A DNA stretch of 64,000 bases from Myrica gale. Taxonomy: Eukaryota; Streptophyta; Magnoliopsida; Fagales; Myricaceae. A program made the translations under genes and the position numbers. The notes under the pieces are model-generated. The model had not been told where the DNA came from. It saw only the letters and a list, made by a program, of their open reading frames with translations, and made no database searches. Shown here one piece after another: positions 25,271 through 37,407 of this stretch; within the stretch, counting starts at the first letter, position 1; the number at the start of each line of letters is the position of its first letter. Location of the stretch: positions 1,431,001 to 1,495,000 of the forward strand of contig OZ005612.1 in NCBI GenBank assembly GCA_963930655.1, given 5' to 3'.

Positions 25271-27419
25271 TCACAGTTCATCGTGGTAGTCTTCGTCATA
25301 ATCTCCATTGCTTTCATTATAGACTGTGCTATAGAAAACATACTCGTGATTGAGCATCTCATCAAGTGATAAGTTCCAATCTTTGTTGTCATCCAATCTT
25401 TGTTGTCATCCAATCTTTGTTGTCATCAGCCTGAATGACACAAAGCCACAAGTGAAGAAATTGACACCCATATTTGCAATTCATTTTTTCCTTCTGAAGC
25501 AGACATTGGTTAGGCCCATTGGATCTGTTATTCTTTCTATAATCTAGATCCCAATAGATTATTTATAGGCTTTATTATGCCATGACGTTACTTCAATTAC
25601 TTTGGAAATGCAGAGGCTACAGTGATGGAATAGCAACTGACCTGCTGAATTAGGTAACCAGTGTAATACTTTGCATGAGACAGTTCTCCTGGGTGAAGGT
25701 AATGGAATATTGGTTTCAATTGTTCCACTGCCAAGAATCTGCAAGTCAGACAAGAAGTGACGGAATGACCAAGATAGCAGCTAGCTTAATCCACCTTTAA
25801 CATTGACCCTAAAGATATAATCCCATAGAGTGCGAAAGCATGTGAGCATAAACTCTCCAATCAAGTAGAATTTTGAATGAAAAACTTGTATCAAGTTTCA
25901 AGGAATGCATACCTGTCCTTGTTCACATAAAGCTCTGAAAACTTCTCTTCGGCCGTGGGTAATCAGCCCCAGCAGTTTCAAATCCCATATAATTCTTGAA
26001 CACATGATAAGCCTGTTCATAGAATTCTATGAAATTGAGTTTCCCATCACCATCATGGTCCATATGCCTGCAAAGAAATCGTCATGTGAAGGCAATAAGC
26101 TAATAGTAAGTTTTCGAAGAGCAATATTTCTAAAAATACCTGTCATTGATCTCTTGGCACAGTACCATATAGCTCACGAATGCTTGACTTACAGTATAAA
26201 TACAAAATCAAGAAATAACTTACTGTATCTTTTTTTCTTTTCAAAAGCCATTCCTGGATTAATCTATTGTTGTCACTGTCTTCTGGGTGTAAAAAGCTGA
26301 ATGAAAATATGGGTTACATTCGTCAAGTTCGACGGCAAGAAAAACTGATTTCTGAATTTCAACCCACGAATAAGATAAAAAAGGAGATGTGAGGAAAAAG
26401 AAATTCTACTCTTTGAACTCATCAAAGCTAAGAACAAGTTGCTCCTTCCACCATCCAGCCTCACCATGCCCCATTCCGTTTTTCTCTATTTCACTCTTGA
26501 ATGTCAAATTCTATCCAATATAATATCTATTTGCCCCATTTGCTTACCAAGAAAACAAGGAAACGGAAAGAAAATTTCTGATGACGGGAATGGGACACAA
26601 ACTATTTCGTTGGAAAAACTTTTATGCATGATCATGTCATACCAACTTAATTTTTGTTTCCCTTTGTAGTACATCACATTCTAAATGGAAGGAACAGTAA
26701 ATTCCAAAGCTTATTTTACCCCCCGTTCGTTCTCTAGGCAATCAAATGGAGCATACATTCATCTTAAATGTACAAGAATTCATCAACTACCTATGTCGTC
26801 GTTGGAAAAATGAGGTAGATACTCCCTGAGAGATATGGCTTGGTCCCCATCCCTGTCACGAGATGCCAACTCTTTCTCTGTCATATACTGCAATCTTTCA
26901 AGCGTTTGTTCTGCCATCCAAGCCCCTAGCTCCTTGAAACTTACCACCCCGGCCATCACTCGGTGCTTGTCTATAAAAGGAAACATAATCTTCAACCTCA
27001 GAGTTATATTCAATTTTCCATCAACAACAAAAGCTGCGTTCGGCAGAGACAAAGGAAGCGACTTGGACATCGCTTGCTTTCCTCTTGTGCCTTTCTTGTT
27101 TTCCAAAAAGATTCTATCATTAAAAATGGGGTTTAGAACTAAACTTATTCCTTTTTTTAAAATGCTCGTATGCATCTGCAAGATTGCAGAGAAAGGAATC
27201 GTTTTTCAAATCCAGCGGGTTAATGGGGTTCCTAGGTTCGTGAATTTCAGCCAATCTTTCCATTTCTATGACTAGTGTGACGAAAGATGTGGCTGGGAAC
27301 CAAGACGGCGATTTTTGCCACGCTGATCACGAAGATGTTGCTTGGAGGGGGAGAAGACCATGAGGACGACGAAGGCGGAGGCCATGAGACTTGAGAGTGT
27401 ACACCACCGCCTTCGCCAT
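25271..27419 (-). pseudogene. EF-hand calcium-binding protein with HDEL tail (calumenin/reticulocalbin type, At4g27790-like), degenerate
   Basis: Homologous exons, in order on the minus strand, are 26791-27419, about 26395-26470, 25913-26067, 25642-25738 and 25271-25430. The start (MAKAVVY...) would give a signal peptide, but the frame shifts after 11 codons and again twice in exon 1. Recognisable blocks are DGKLNIT, GVVSFKELGAWM, SRDRDGDQAISLREYLP and, in exon 3, MDHDGDGKLNFIEFYE, then LKPIFHYLHPGELSHAKYY. Exon 2 retains MGHGEAGWWKEQ but has a deletion and stop. Exon 3 has a one-base frameshift after GAD. The last exon has a triplicated 17-bp unit that breaks frame, yet still ends DYHDEL and stop. 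Family members store or buffer Ca2+ in the ER lumen. Introns are kept, so this is a decayed gene copy, not a retrocopy. Confidence 0.88.
25376..25426. repeat. Three tandem copies of a 17-bp unit inside the EF-hand pseudogene
   Basis: The unit ccaatctttgttgtcat occurs three times without mismatch. On the minus strand it encodes the start of the last Ca2+-binding loop (DDNKD). The two extra copies add 34 bp, which shifts the reading frame. Confidence 0.97.
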
Positions 27420-28315
27420 TGGAGAGGAAGAGCTACACCCGAGGGAGAAAGAGTGGCATGGGAAGATTTGGTGGATTTGTTTATTTGCCTTTGGTCCCAG
27501 TAACCCAGCTGGGTGGTGGGAGTAACGGTTGGTGACGGTTAGAAGTGAGGGCCTGGGTAATAGGCTGAGCATGGCTTTTTGTTAGGAATTTATTATTGAA
27601 ATAAATCATCATCCGGTCCTTATAGTTTAAGCAACATCAACTTTCATCAATTTACTCCATATTTGGTACCAATCAAGTCCTTTTGTCTCCGATCCATCTA
27701 AAAACTTAACTCTAACAGATAAAAAAGTACCTTTTTGTTATTTATAACTAATATAAGTGTTATATGTTAATATGTGTTTTATAAATGTTTAGGACTTCCA
27801 AGATTCCTTCGATACAATAATACAAATACATCTTCATGCAAATTTTAAGTCGAAGGGTTTCAAAGACAAGGCGATCAAAAATCAGCTTTAGTGTACACAG
27901 ATGTCATCAAATAGAACCAAGTTTGAGCACCACATGAACAAGATAAAGGAGATGGATTTAATTTAGAAGTAAGTACATTAATAAATTGATGAATGTTAAA
28001 GTTGGGAAGTGATTTCATAATCGCGTGATTACATAATCACATGATAATTTATCTTATTATTATTATTATGTTCAAAATGAACAAGTTCTATAATTTTATG
28101 CAGATACTTTGGTGATGTTTGTTTTCCCAACATTTCGGGACATAGAAATTTCCAGCAAAACAAATACAACGTTTTTAACTTTTACACATACACACTTTAC
28201 TTTTCACAAACCCCAATAAATCTCAATAAAGTAAAGATTCCCAATTTTGGCAAACAAACATACAAACTGTCTATAATTTTGTTTATATCTCATATAGGGC
28301 CGAGCAAATAACATT
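27420..28315. other. Intergenic gap between two pseudogenes, with a small MITE
   Basis: Contains the former promoter of the EF-hand copy. About 28111-28264 is a short inverted-repeat element (GTGATGTTTGTTT at the left, AAACAAACAT at the right). No gene seen. Confidence 0.45.
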
Positions 28316-30099
28316 GGGACATTTGATGTTAGTATCTTGACAATCGACGGTGGTGTTTTTGAGGTTCTTGCCACGAATGGAGACACTCATTTGGGAGGTA
28401 AAGTATCCTGCTTAGTGTCGCATTTCTTGTGCTATATCTCTCTGTAGAGTAACCATGGATTTCGAGTGAGTACTGGGTAGAGATCAATTTAATCTGGCAA
28501 AGAACTGAAGGTTTAGTATTCATTCATTATAGGTGAGGACTTTGATCACAAAATAATGGAGTATTTCATCAAATTGATAAAGAAGAAGCATGGAAAGGAC
28601 ATTAGCAAGGACAACGAGGTTCTTGGGAAGCTAAGGAGGGAATGTGAGCGTGCCAAGAGAGACTTGAGAAGCCAGCATCAGGTCCATGTGGAGATTGAAT
28701 CTCTCTTTGACGGCGTGGATTTCTCTGAACCACTTACTAGAGCTCAATTCGAAGAGTTGAACAATGATCTATTCAGAAAGACGATGTGACCTGTTAAGAA
28801 GGCTATGGAGGATGCTGGATTGGAGAAGCACCAGATTGATGAACTTGTCCTTGTTGGTGGAAGCACAAGGATTCCGAAGGTTCAACTTCTTAAGGACTAT
28901 TTTGATGGCAAGGAACCCAACAAGGGTGTGAACCCTGACGAGGCTGTTGCTTATGGTGCTGATGTACAAGGAAGCATTTTAAGTGGAGAGGGTGGTGATG
29001 AAACCAAAGGTACTTTTTACTTTTATATTTACCATTAGTGATTCGTTATGATCAATCTTTTAAGAATATATCTGCAGGTTCACTGACTAGTTTTCCCGGT
29101 TGAATTCTTTCAGATATCCTTCTCTTGGATGTAGCCCCCCTTACTCTTGGTATTGAAACTGTTGGTGGAGTGATGACAAAGCTGATTCCTAGGAACATTG
29201 TTATCCCAACCAAGAAATCTCAAGTCTTCACCACTTACCAGGATCAGCAGACAACTGTAACCATCCAGGTACAAAATCTTTTTTTGGATGATTGCTTCAT
29301 TGCATAATGAATGGGAGGAAACCATCTCTCCACTGTAATCTTGGAAGTTTGTATGCAAACGGGCTTCTGTGCAAATTTAATCAACTGCTCTGCATCTATT
29401 GTGATCCCAAATCGGTTCTCTCTAACAGGTCTTCGAAGGGGAAAGGAGCCTCACAAAAGACTGCAGACTGCTTGGGAAATTTGATTTGACTGGAATTCCT
29501 CCAGCACCAAGGTTTGTTCTCATGCGTCTTTTCAATTGCTTCCTCTCTGTCAAAACTTGTGTGCACTTCGACTTACTAGAATTCGCTTGTTTCTTTGAGC
29601 AGAGGAACTCCTCAGATAGAAGTCACATTCGAGGTCGACGCCAATGGTATTCTAAATGTGAAGGCTGAAGATAAGGCATCAGGGCGGTCTGAGAAGATCA
29701 CCATCGCCAACGACAAGGGTCGGCTGAGTCAGGAAGAGATTGAGAAGATGGTGCGGGAGGCTGAAGAGTTTGCCGAGGAAGACAAGAAAGTCAAGGAGAA
29801 GATTGATGCCCGAAATAGCTTGGAGACTTACATTTACAACATGAAGAACCAGATAAATGACGAGGACAAACTTGCCAACAAGTTAGAGTCTGGAGAAGGA
29901 AAAGATTGACACAACAGTTAAAGAGGCCCTTAAGTGGTTGGATGACAATTAGAATGCTGAGAAAGATGAGTACGAGGAGAGGCTGATAGAGGTGGAGGCT
30001 ATTTGCAACCCAATCATCACTGCTGTCTACCAGAGGTCAGGAGGAGCCCCTGGCAACGGATCAGATGGTGGAGATGATGATTCTCATGATGAACTTTAG
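28316..30099 (+). pseudogene. ER HSP70 chaperone BiP, 5'-truncated pseudogene
   Basis: Homologous exons: 28316-28397, 28533-29008, 29114-29268, 29429-29511 and 29603-30099. Together they cover BiP from [13 protein letters not shown] in the nucleotide-binding domain to the C-terminal SHDEL. Roughly the first 230 residues, including the signal peptide, are absent. Conserved pieces include [45 protein letters not shown] and the substrate-binding part [16 protein letters not shown]. Disabling changes: Gly to TGA at about 28787 (RKTM*PVKKAM), a one-base frameshift near 29893 (KLESGE), and a Gln-type codon to TAG near 29950 (WLDDN*NAEKDE). Introns are kept and borders are intact, so this is a DNA-level partial copy. 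An intact BiP folds proteins in the ER. Confidence 0.95.
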
Positions 30100-30860
30100 G
30101 ATCATTAGATTTTGCAAAGAAAATTGAAGTATAGAGCAAAACAAGATCTTGCATTAGCTGATTCCTTCTTGGTGCTTGGTCCATAGGGCAGAAGGAAACT
30201 ATGTGGAAAAGAAGTAGCTACCTCCTGTTCCATTTCCTTCTGTTCAATTTTGAGATGGTGACATTATACGGATTTACTTCATTAGAAATGTTGTGCTTTT
30301 TTCCCTCACCGTGGGAAGTAATACACAACTTCTTTTGGCCAACCAGTTTGAGTGACCTGGGAAAAAAAATCCAATCTTAATGGTGTACCGGATACAGTAG
30401 CAATGTAGCATGCGCAAAGTTTTTTTTAGAGTGGAATGAAAGCCAAATATGATGGCTTTCCCTAGGACAGGGACAATCGTTTCCTTAGCCAAAAGAATTC
30501 AGAGAGATATTTCTAGCAGTTACTTCCCTCGGTAAAATGTCTCTCTTTCTGCAACATTAGGCTCCCATCCCATGGGAGCAAGGTTCGTGAATCATTTTGA
30601 TAATTCCATAACAAAAGAATGCCCAGACATGGTGTTTTGCCCGTTGAATTCAGCGTTCACATGTTTTCAATTCAATCTCGTGAAGAGAATTTTCAAAAGA
30701 AAAAGTAACGGGGCAGGGGCCCAGGTAGCACGAACTTAATCGCCAAGTTATACATCTGAGCGATATAAGAAGTTTTAAGGGTTATACATAAACATATACA
30801 TCCAACAGAAGATGGTCAAAAATAACTTCAGCAAGGAAGTAACCTAAAGCCAAGAAACTT
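30100..30860. other. Intergenic, 3' flanks of BiP pseudogene and ACBP gene
   Basis: The two units converge here. No ORF, repeat or RNA gene was recognised; both 3' UTRs probably lie in it. Confidence 0.4.
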
Positions 30861-33800
30861 TCAGTCAATCTGCTTCCCTGCACATTGCATCCAAGGCCAG
30901 TTTGCCTCGCAGAGATCAGAAGGGGAACTGTCTTCGTTGTCCTTTAAATCTCTGTCTGCGTTTTGCTTCACAATATATTCGGCAATGGCTTCTCTCTCGC
31001 ACATGACAGCATAATGCAATGGTGTTTGGCCATCATTGTCCTTCCAATAGAGAGGGCAAAAGAGGACTTTAATTACAGATAAAAAAAGTTGATGAGGCAA
31101 AGAAATAACTGGGCGGACAAATCCTTAAAATTAATGGGGCAAATGCTTTAAGGAAAACCATTAAAAGTTCCTTTCCACTCTAGCCAAATCTGGTAACAAG
31201 GTAGCGTGTAAGACGACTTATGTCTGTCTGGCCAACTGAAAAGGAAAAAGTCATTTGAAGTACCTTTGCATTTACTTCAGCACTTCTGTTAATGAGCAAT
31301 TCAGTAATCTTAAGGTGGCCACGATCTACAGCCCAGTGCAATGGGGTCCGACCCTCGCTATCTGCAATTAATTAGGTATACTGTTTTAAAAAGGAACATA
31401 AGTCTTCATTATCCTAGGACATAAATTAAGGTTAGGCTAAAAGACCAACTCCTTTGTGCTCTTCTTTTTTTAGACAGAAACCATACACTACACATAAAAC
31501 GTAGGACTGATAGAAGTATCCTAGTAGTCTACAAGCTTTATTAATTTGCAGCAGAACAAAACTGACCTCCTGTGTCAAAGCTACTATAAATCACTCAGTG
31601 TCTTAACCAATTTCACTGATATCCTAACAAGCTTCTTTCAAAGGTTGCAGCAGCATTTCTAAATCCAAGGAGATCTAAAACCACATGGTTAACAAAATAA
31701 ATGAACACAAGAAAGCAGGAAAGATCCACCTACAAACGATTGACGAACTCATACATGTACTCCAACAAGCAGAATCTATTCTGGGGCTAAAGAACCCATG
31801 CCAAATACAACTAAAGGTGGGTTTGTGTTGTAAAATTTTTGGTATTGGGTTTAGTGTTGGTATTGGGTTTAGTGAAAAAGTGAAGAGAGAGGTAATTTTT
31901 TATATTTTTTGATGGAAGAGAGAGAGATTATATTGTAATATTTTATTGTGAGTCGGTGAAATTTTTTGTGAAATTTTTTGTAGCAAACGCACTCTAAGTT
32001 CAGTACGGGGGAGTTTCAAATCAGCTTGGTTGAATTTATGTCAATCTTGACCTTGAGCTACAATGAGACACTATTTCCTAGCTATTTCAGCTAATTTTTA
32101 TCAGAACTTGAGTATGTTCTTCAAGCTGTTTTCTTTCTGTCAACTTCCAAGTTTACTACCATCACCAATGAAGCCAGATTTTATAAGATACTAGATCGAA
32201 TACTGAATTGTAGTAATTATTTTTGAGTCTGGTTATTGTGCTAAGCACTATTGTGTTGAGCATGCTAATCGAGAGTTGAGATTAAAAGCTCCAAAATTCA
32301 AGGGCCCAGATCGCATCACATCAATTAAAATGTTTTGAATGTTTTAAATGATGTTTAATCACAGTCGTCTGATCTTCAGCTTTTAATCTCAGTCGTCGCT
32401 CAACATGCTCAACACAATAGTACTTTGCACGATAACCGAACTCATTATTTTTTGCCAATTAGGTCCACTGTAATATTTTCTAGGGTTAAATACACTTTGC
32501 ACCATCAAACTATGCACCCTCCCTTATAATTTTCAATTAATTTGGATGGAAAATTATTTTTGGACGTGCGAAATGACAATTTTATATCATAATTTTTTGT
32601 CAGTGACTATTTTATGATGGTGAAATCGTAATTTTAGAGACAAAAAAAATAAATTTCCTTCCAAATTGATGGAAAAAATTAATGAAGGGTGCAAAGAATT
32701 TGAAATCAATAGTTAGTGGGTACAATGCGACAAAAATAATAGATAGGGGTGCAAAGTATCAAGATCCCCAAATTTAAAAGGTGCAAATGACCATGTTAAT
32801 CGAGAGTTGAGATTAAAAGCTCCAAAATTCAAGGGCCCAGATCGCACCACATCAATTAAAATGTTTTGAATGTTTTAAATGATGTTTAATCACAGCCGTC
32901 TGATCTTCAGCTTTTAATCTCAGCCGTCGCTCAACATGCTCAACACAATAGTACTTTGCACAATAACCGAACTCATTATTTTTTGCCAATTAGGTCCACT
33001 GTAATATTTTCTAGGGTTAAATACACTTTGCACCATCAAACTATGCACCCTCCCTTATAATTTTCAATTAATTTGGATGGAAAATTATTTTTGGACGTGC
33101 GAAATGACAATTTTATATCATAATTTTTTGTCAGTGACTATTTTATGATGGTAAAATCGTAATTTTAGAGACAAAAAAATAAATTTCCATCCAAATTGAT
33201 GGAAAAAATTAATGAAGGGTGCAAAGAATTTGAAATCAATAGTTAGTGGGTGCAATGCGACAAAAATAATAGATAGGGGTGCAAAGTATCAAGATCCCCA
33301 AATTTAAAAGGTGCAAAGTGTATTTAACCCTTTTATCTAGCAGAGTCGATCCTAACTTTGCCCAAGCGTTGGCTTCTTCTTAAACATTCTGAGTTTGAAA
33401 ATAAAGCTCGAGCTTGGCTCCTTGAATGGGTAAATTCACTTCTTAAAAGCTTAGCCTAAGTGTACAGAAGCAGCTTGGACTGTTTAAATTAACCTCCAAT
33501 AACTCAATTAAAACTCTGTACAAAAGCCTAGCATCTCAACAACCATTGTCATAGGAATTCAACAAAGAATTGATATCATGGAAAACTTGTACAAAAAATT
33601 CATAATGTACATAGCCACAAAGAAACAAACCTCTCGTATTTACGGAAACACCGCTTTCAATACACTTGAGCAAATTATCCAGTTCTCCTTCCCTGGCAAA
33701 GGCATGAATAACATCCATTTTCCTGGAAAGTACGCAGAAGATTGAAAATCAGCATAGTAGGGCATTCTTAGGTTCAGAACATACTCAGCTTCCAGCTGAG

Positions 33801-35637
33801 CCACATCAAAGCCAAGCCAAGACTTACATGCACACAATATATGTGTCTGTCAGAATACAAATAGACATTACTTAAAACGGACATGAAACTGACTGCTACA
33901 GAACTCTTTTAAGGGCTTAAAATGATGACACAAAACCTTCTAAATTAAGAAGTTCCAAGAACCTTACGACTCATTTCCTGCTTCTTCCTCATAGACAAAA
34001 GTGCTGAAAACTGGTCCCATTGGTCTAGTATCAGCACTCAGTGCATCACCTTCTCCACCTCTGCTCTTCTAGTTATCCATCAGTCAAAAAACAATCAAAT
34101 AGCGAGTACGCATGTGGTCACGAGTATCAAAGAAAAAGCAAGATGGTAAAACATAAAGTTTCTAACCAGAGTTGAACCGGCCAACCAAGAAGGATATATC
34201 TCTGTCACAATATCAATGTACTTCTGCATAGCTTCTTCTGGAGGCATAGCACCCAATTTCTGCCATGCTTGCCTAGCACGAAAGAGTTGGCCGAAGAAAA
34301 AATCACACACAGAGCCAAAAATAGAAAACACAATTTTTGTAGCTCTAAAGAAGTATAATGTCCAGGCAATTTAAATGAAAGTCAGAAAAATACCAACTCC
34401 AACACTGTTTGGTAGGAGAAATTGGAAAAGAGAAGGGTTGAGGGGAGGGGACAAGTCACTGATGATGAACTCAATATTTCCTTCAGTCGTTCAATTGTCT
34501 CTGAAACTTTCCCAATACAAGTAATCAAATGTCGAATGTAGATTTAGCATCACGCGACAGACTCCTCCTCAAGTTACCTCAATTTAGGGTTGAAAGAAAT
34601 CTTGCCTAAAATATTTCCACCATCCTAAAACCTCTTACTCACGCCACTCTATGTACAAATCAAATTCTTCTATCTTACCTGTTTCAGAGTGTCACTCACG
34701 GCAAATGTATTTGTGACTAAAACATTAACATGATCATTTCTCATCTGAACATGAACGCCCAAACCAATGCCAGTTTTCTTCCCACAAGATTAGAGAAAAA
34801 CGATAATAATCTCACATGCAATTACCCAAAGAAAATTAAGAATTACCCAAAAAAATATCTCACATGCTATACTTCTAAACCGGCAACAGTCAGACACATC
34901 AAGATTGCAAATTTGCAATGCGCTTGTAAGTCATATATCACCTTTCAGAAACTTAATTAACTTTGTTGCTTGATATGGACCACGAGAACTCCACGCACAA
35001 TCTGAATACCCAATATCCAATAACCCATTGACCGAAAAATCCAATAGTTTAAAACATTTACCTCCAATTTCAATCAAACAAGGACCTACACCCCATTATC
35101 CTCATGGCCAAGCTTAAGCATTCGCATCCCACGTGAAACCCATAACACTCGTAAAGTCCAATAGAAAACAAAAACGCAAATTACCATGTAACTAACACAT
35201 ACAAAAGGGGTAAAAAATAATGAAATCCAATCGTAAATGCAATACCACTTCGCCCGAGATGTCATTTTCAAAGCCGAGGGCTGCGGCGCGCTACAAGGAC
35301 CCTCAGTGGCAATCTTGTACAAACCATAGAGCTTCAACTGCACGTCGCTCGAGACTTTTTCCGAGAGCCGATCCGCCGCAGACGCCGCCACAAACGCCGT
35401 GGCCGCGCTGAAGGTCTCGTCCAGCTCTGTACTCTCCACTCCCTCCCAATCGTCGTCATCTTCGTCAATATTTTCCACATCGCTAGGGGGCACGCTGTCG
35501 TTTCTGACGCTGCCCTGCTCGGCGATCACCGAGTCGGTGTCTTGGGGCGGGCCCGACCCGCGCCCTATCCGGTCGTACGGGATTTCGGGAGTTGTGGCGG
35601 AGCGGGAGATAGAGAGGTTGTCTTCTTTGAAGGACTT
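30861..35637 (-). CDS. Acyl-CoA-binding protein with ankyrin repeats (ACBP1/ACBP2 type), N-terminal anchor missing
   Basis: Six exons join in frame: 35246-about 35637, 34167-34272, 33968-34068, 33631-33722, 31264-31361 and 30861-31040. The order is a linker (SFKEDNLSI...), an acidic stretch (DEDDDDWEGV), the acyl-CoA-binding domain (FSAATAFVAASAADRLS, LYGLYKIATEGPC, MTSRAKWQAWQKLG, MPPEEAMQKYIDIV), then PMGPVFSTFVYEEE, and ankyrin repeats (EGRTPLHWAVDRGH, DGQTPLHYAVMCERE). It ends GKQID. All internal borders and frames are sound. Family members bind acyl-CoA, sit in the ER/plasma membrane through an N-terminal helix, and bind partners through the ankyrins. Here homology stops just before SFKEDN. 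An in-frame stop lies a few codons upstream (about 35647-35649), no ATG precedes the domain, and no anchor exon was found nearby. The copy is 5'-truncated, uses an unseen distant exon, or the assembly is wrong. Confidence 0.88.
31816..31995. mobile_element. MITE in ACBP intron 5-6 region (probable PIF/Harbinger type)
   Basis: Its ends, GTGGGTTTGTGTTGTAAAA and the complement of TTTTTTGTAGCAAACGCACTC, form imperfect terminal repeats. A TAA is found close to each side, a size typical of Harbinger target sites. It lies in the intron between the ankyrin exons at 31264-31361 and 33631-33722. Confidence 0.45.
32262..33320. repeat. Tandem duplication of a 529-bp MITE-bearing unit in an ACBP intron
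   Basis: 32262-32790 and 32793-33320 are nearly identical head-to-tail copies. Each holds the end of one inverted-repeat element (about 32238-32440, arms TTGTGTTGAGCATG / CATGCTCAACACAA) and part or all of a second. The second element is complete at 33013-33331, with ends AGGGTTAAATACACTTTGCA and its complement; the first copy lacks the right end. High identity suggests a recent unequal exchange. Confidence 0.9.
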
Positions 35638-36375
35638 ATTTGAAGTTTAAGGACTAATTTTATGTGTTTTAAAGTTTAAGGACTTATTTGATTTTGGAGT
35701 AAATCACAGGGACCAATGTTGTATTTATACATAATTTATAATTGGTAAATCACTTCATAATTGGTAAGTAACAAGTATATTTTGTTTCTTTTCTATTTTC
35801 CAAAAAAAGGAAATTGCCCAATTTCAAGAGCCTGCAACGATTGAAATTTGTAGCATAAACAAAAAGTAAACCATATGTGATAGTATTCAAGTTGCAAAGG
35901 ATGCTCAATAATTAGAAAAATAAAAATTTTATTTACCAAAAAAAACTATATTAAGAAGTAGGCGTCCGTTCTAATCTAAAATGTACAAATATACTAAACT
36001 ATATTCAGAAGTAGTTGGTAGTTCAAATCTAAAACGTACCAGATATAGCATACTCGAACAAGCCTTAAAAAGGGCACTTATAATAGTAACTTAATTAATT
36101 TGTAAACATGAGAGAGAGAGAGCTGAAAATATAATAATAATTATTTTTAATTAATTGCTCAATGATTCCTTCAACAATATTTCTACCTATAAGCCTAGAA
36201 ACACATATTACTACTCCATGGATCTCCAGCAAGCGAGTCTTCATTGCTCAATATTTGCAACTTCCATAGCCTGTTTAAACATGAATGATCAAACAAAAAA
36301 AATATTAATTCCAGGAAGAAAAAAGATTAATATAAAAGGAATAAATGAGGAAAAGAGAGAGAGAAAAGATTGTCA
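35638..36375. other. AT-rich region replacing the expected ACBP 5' end
   Basis: Starts with two diverged copies of a phrase around aagtccttaaact (35640-35700). The rest is AT-rich and non-coding. No ACBP transmembrane exon and no promoter features were recognised. Confidence 0.45.
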
Positions 36376-36730
36376 TAGGGGTGAACACAACCGAACCGCG
36401 GATCGAACCAGACCGGATTTGCGGTCTGGTCTTCTCTTTTAATAAATACGGTCCGGACGGAACCAGACCGTATTTATTAAAAAAAATATATTTTTTAATT
36501 TTTAATACAAATTATAAACTTAAAACGTTTAATTTTAATCTAAACTAAAACTTAACATTTTTATATGCACTTCCCCCATTGAAATTAACCTAAAAAAATT
36601 TTAAAAAATAAAAAAAATTAAAACCGATCCGGACCGCATTTAGTAAAACCGAATCGGACCAGACCACTTATAAGTAAGTGGTCCGATCCGATCTTTTAAT
36701 ATACTAGGACCGGAATGTGGTTCAGCCCTA
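36376..36730. mobile_element. hAT-type MITE with 8-bp target duplication at the glucanase 3' end
   Basis: The element begins TAGGGGTGAACAC and ends as the complement of TAGGGCTGAACCAC. The 8-bp duplication GATTGTCA flanks it at 36368-36375 and 36731-36738. Inside are arms rich in CGGACCGG-like words. TIR and duplication length are diagnostic of the hAT superfamily. It sits where the last codons of the GH17 pseudogene are expected. Confidence 0.9.
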
Positions 36731-37407
36731 GATTGTCATACTTGGATCCACGTCAGTGATGGCTCGAGTCTGTTTAAAATCACAATTGTAGTCAAACTTT
36801 CCCGTGGACTGATAGTACCAATTCATGGCATAAACTGCATGTGCACGAACTGTATTCGGATCAAAACATGGGCCTTCTTCTTGGATCGGCCCATAGTTCA
36901 AGCCCAGCCCACAAACATAATCCATGTTGCTTTATAAATCATCTGGGTCAGCCCCTGATATGGGCAGACACCATTGTCCTTTTCCCTTAACCGGTGGCAA
37001 TGGGCTGATTGGTGAAATAACTGGGCCTGGGCTTACATTATCAGGACCTCGGTTATTAGGGATAGATGATGTAGCCTGCCAGAGCCAAGTCCACAAACCA
37101 ATCAAGCACAAGCATATCTAGAAAAAAAAAAAAAAGCACAAGCATAAGGATGGTTAACAATAATGATTTACGGTGATAATCGAAGGCAGCAGCTACCGTG
37201 GGTCGTAGGATTCCAACATCATAAACGGGTGTCATATCGGGTCGGAACAACCCGAACTTCCTCTCGCATGTTGGTCCAAGCTTGAGATTTTCATTGAACA
37301 GTGCGAAAATGTATGTCTCAAATGTCCGGTTGGGCATGAGCGGCGTGCTGTCCCCAGAGGTCATATGTCGTATTAGATTTCCATTGAAATCAACAGCATT
37401 GTCTGGG

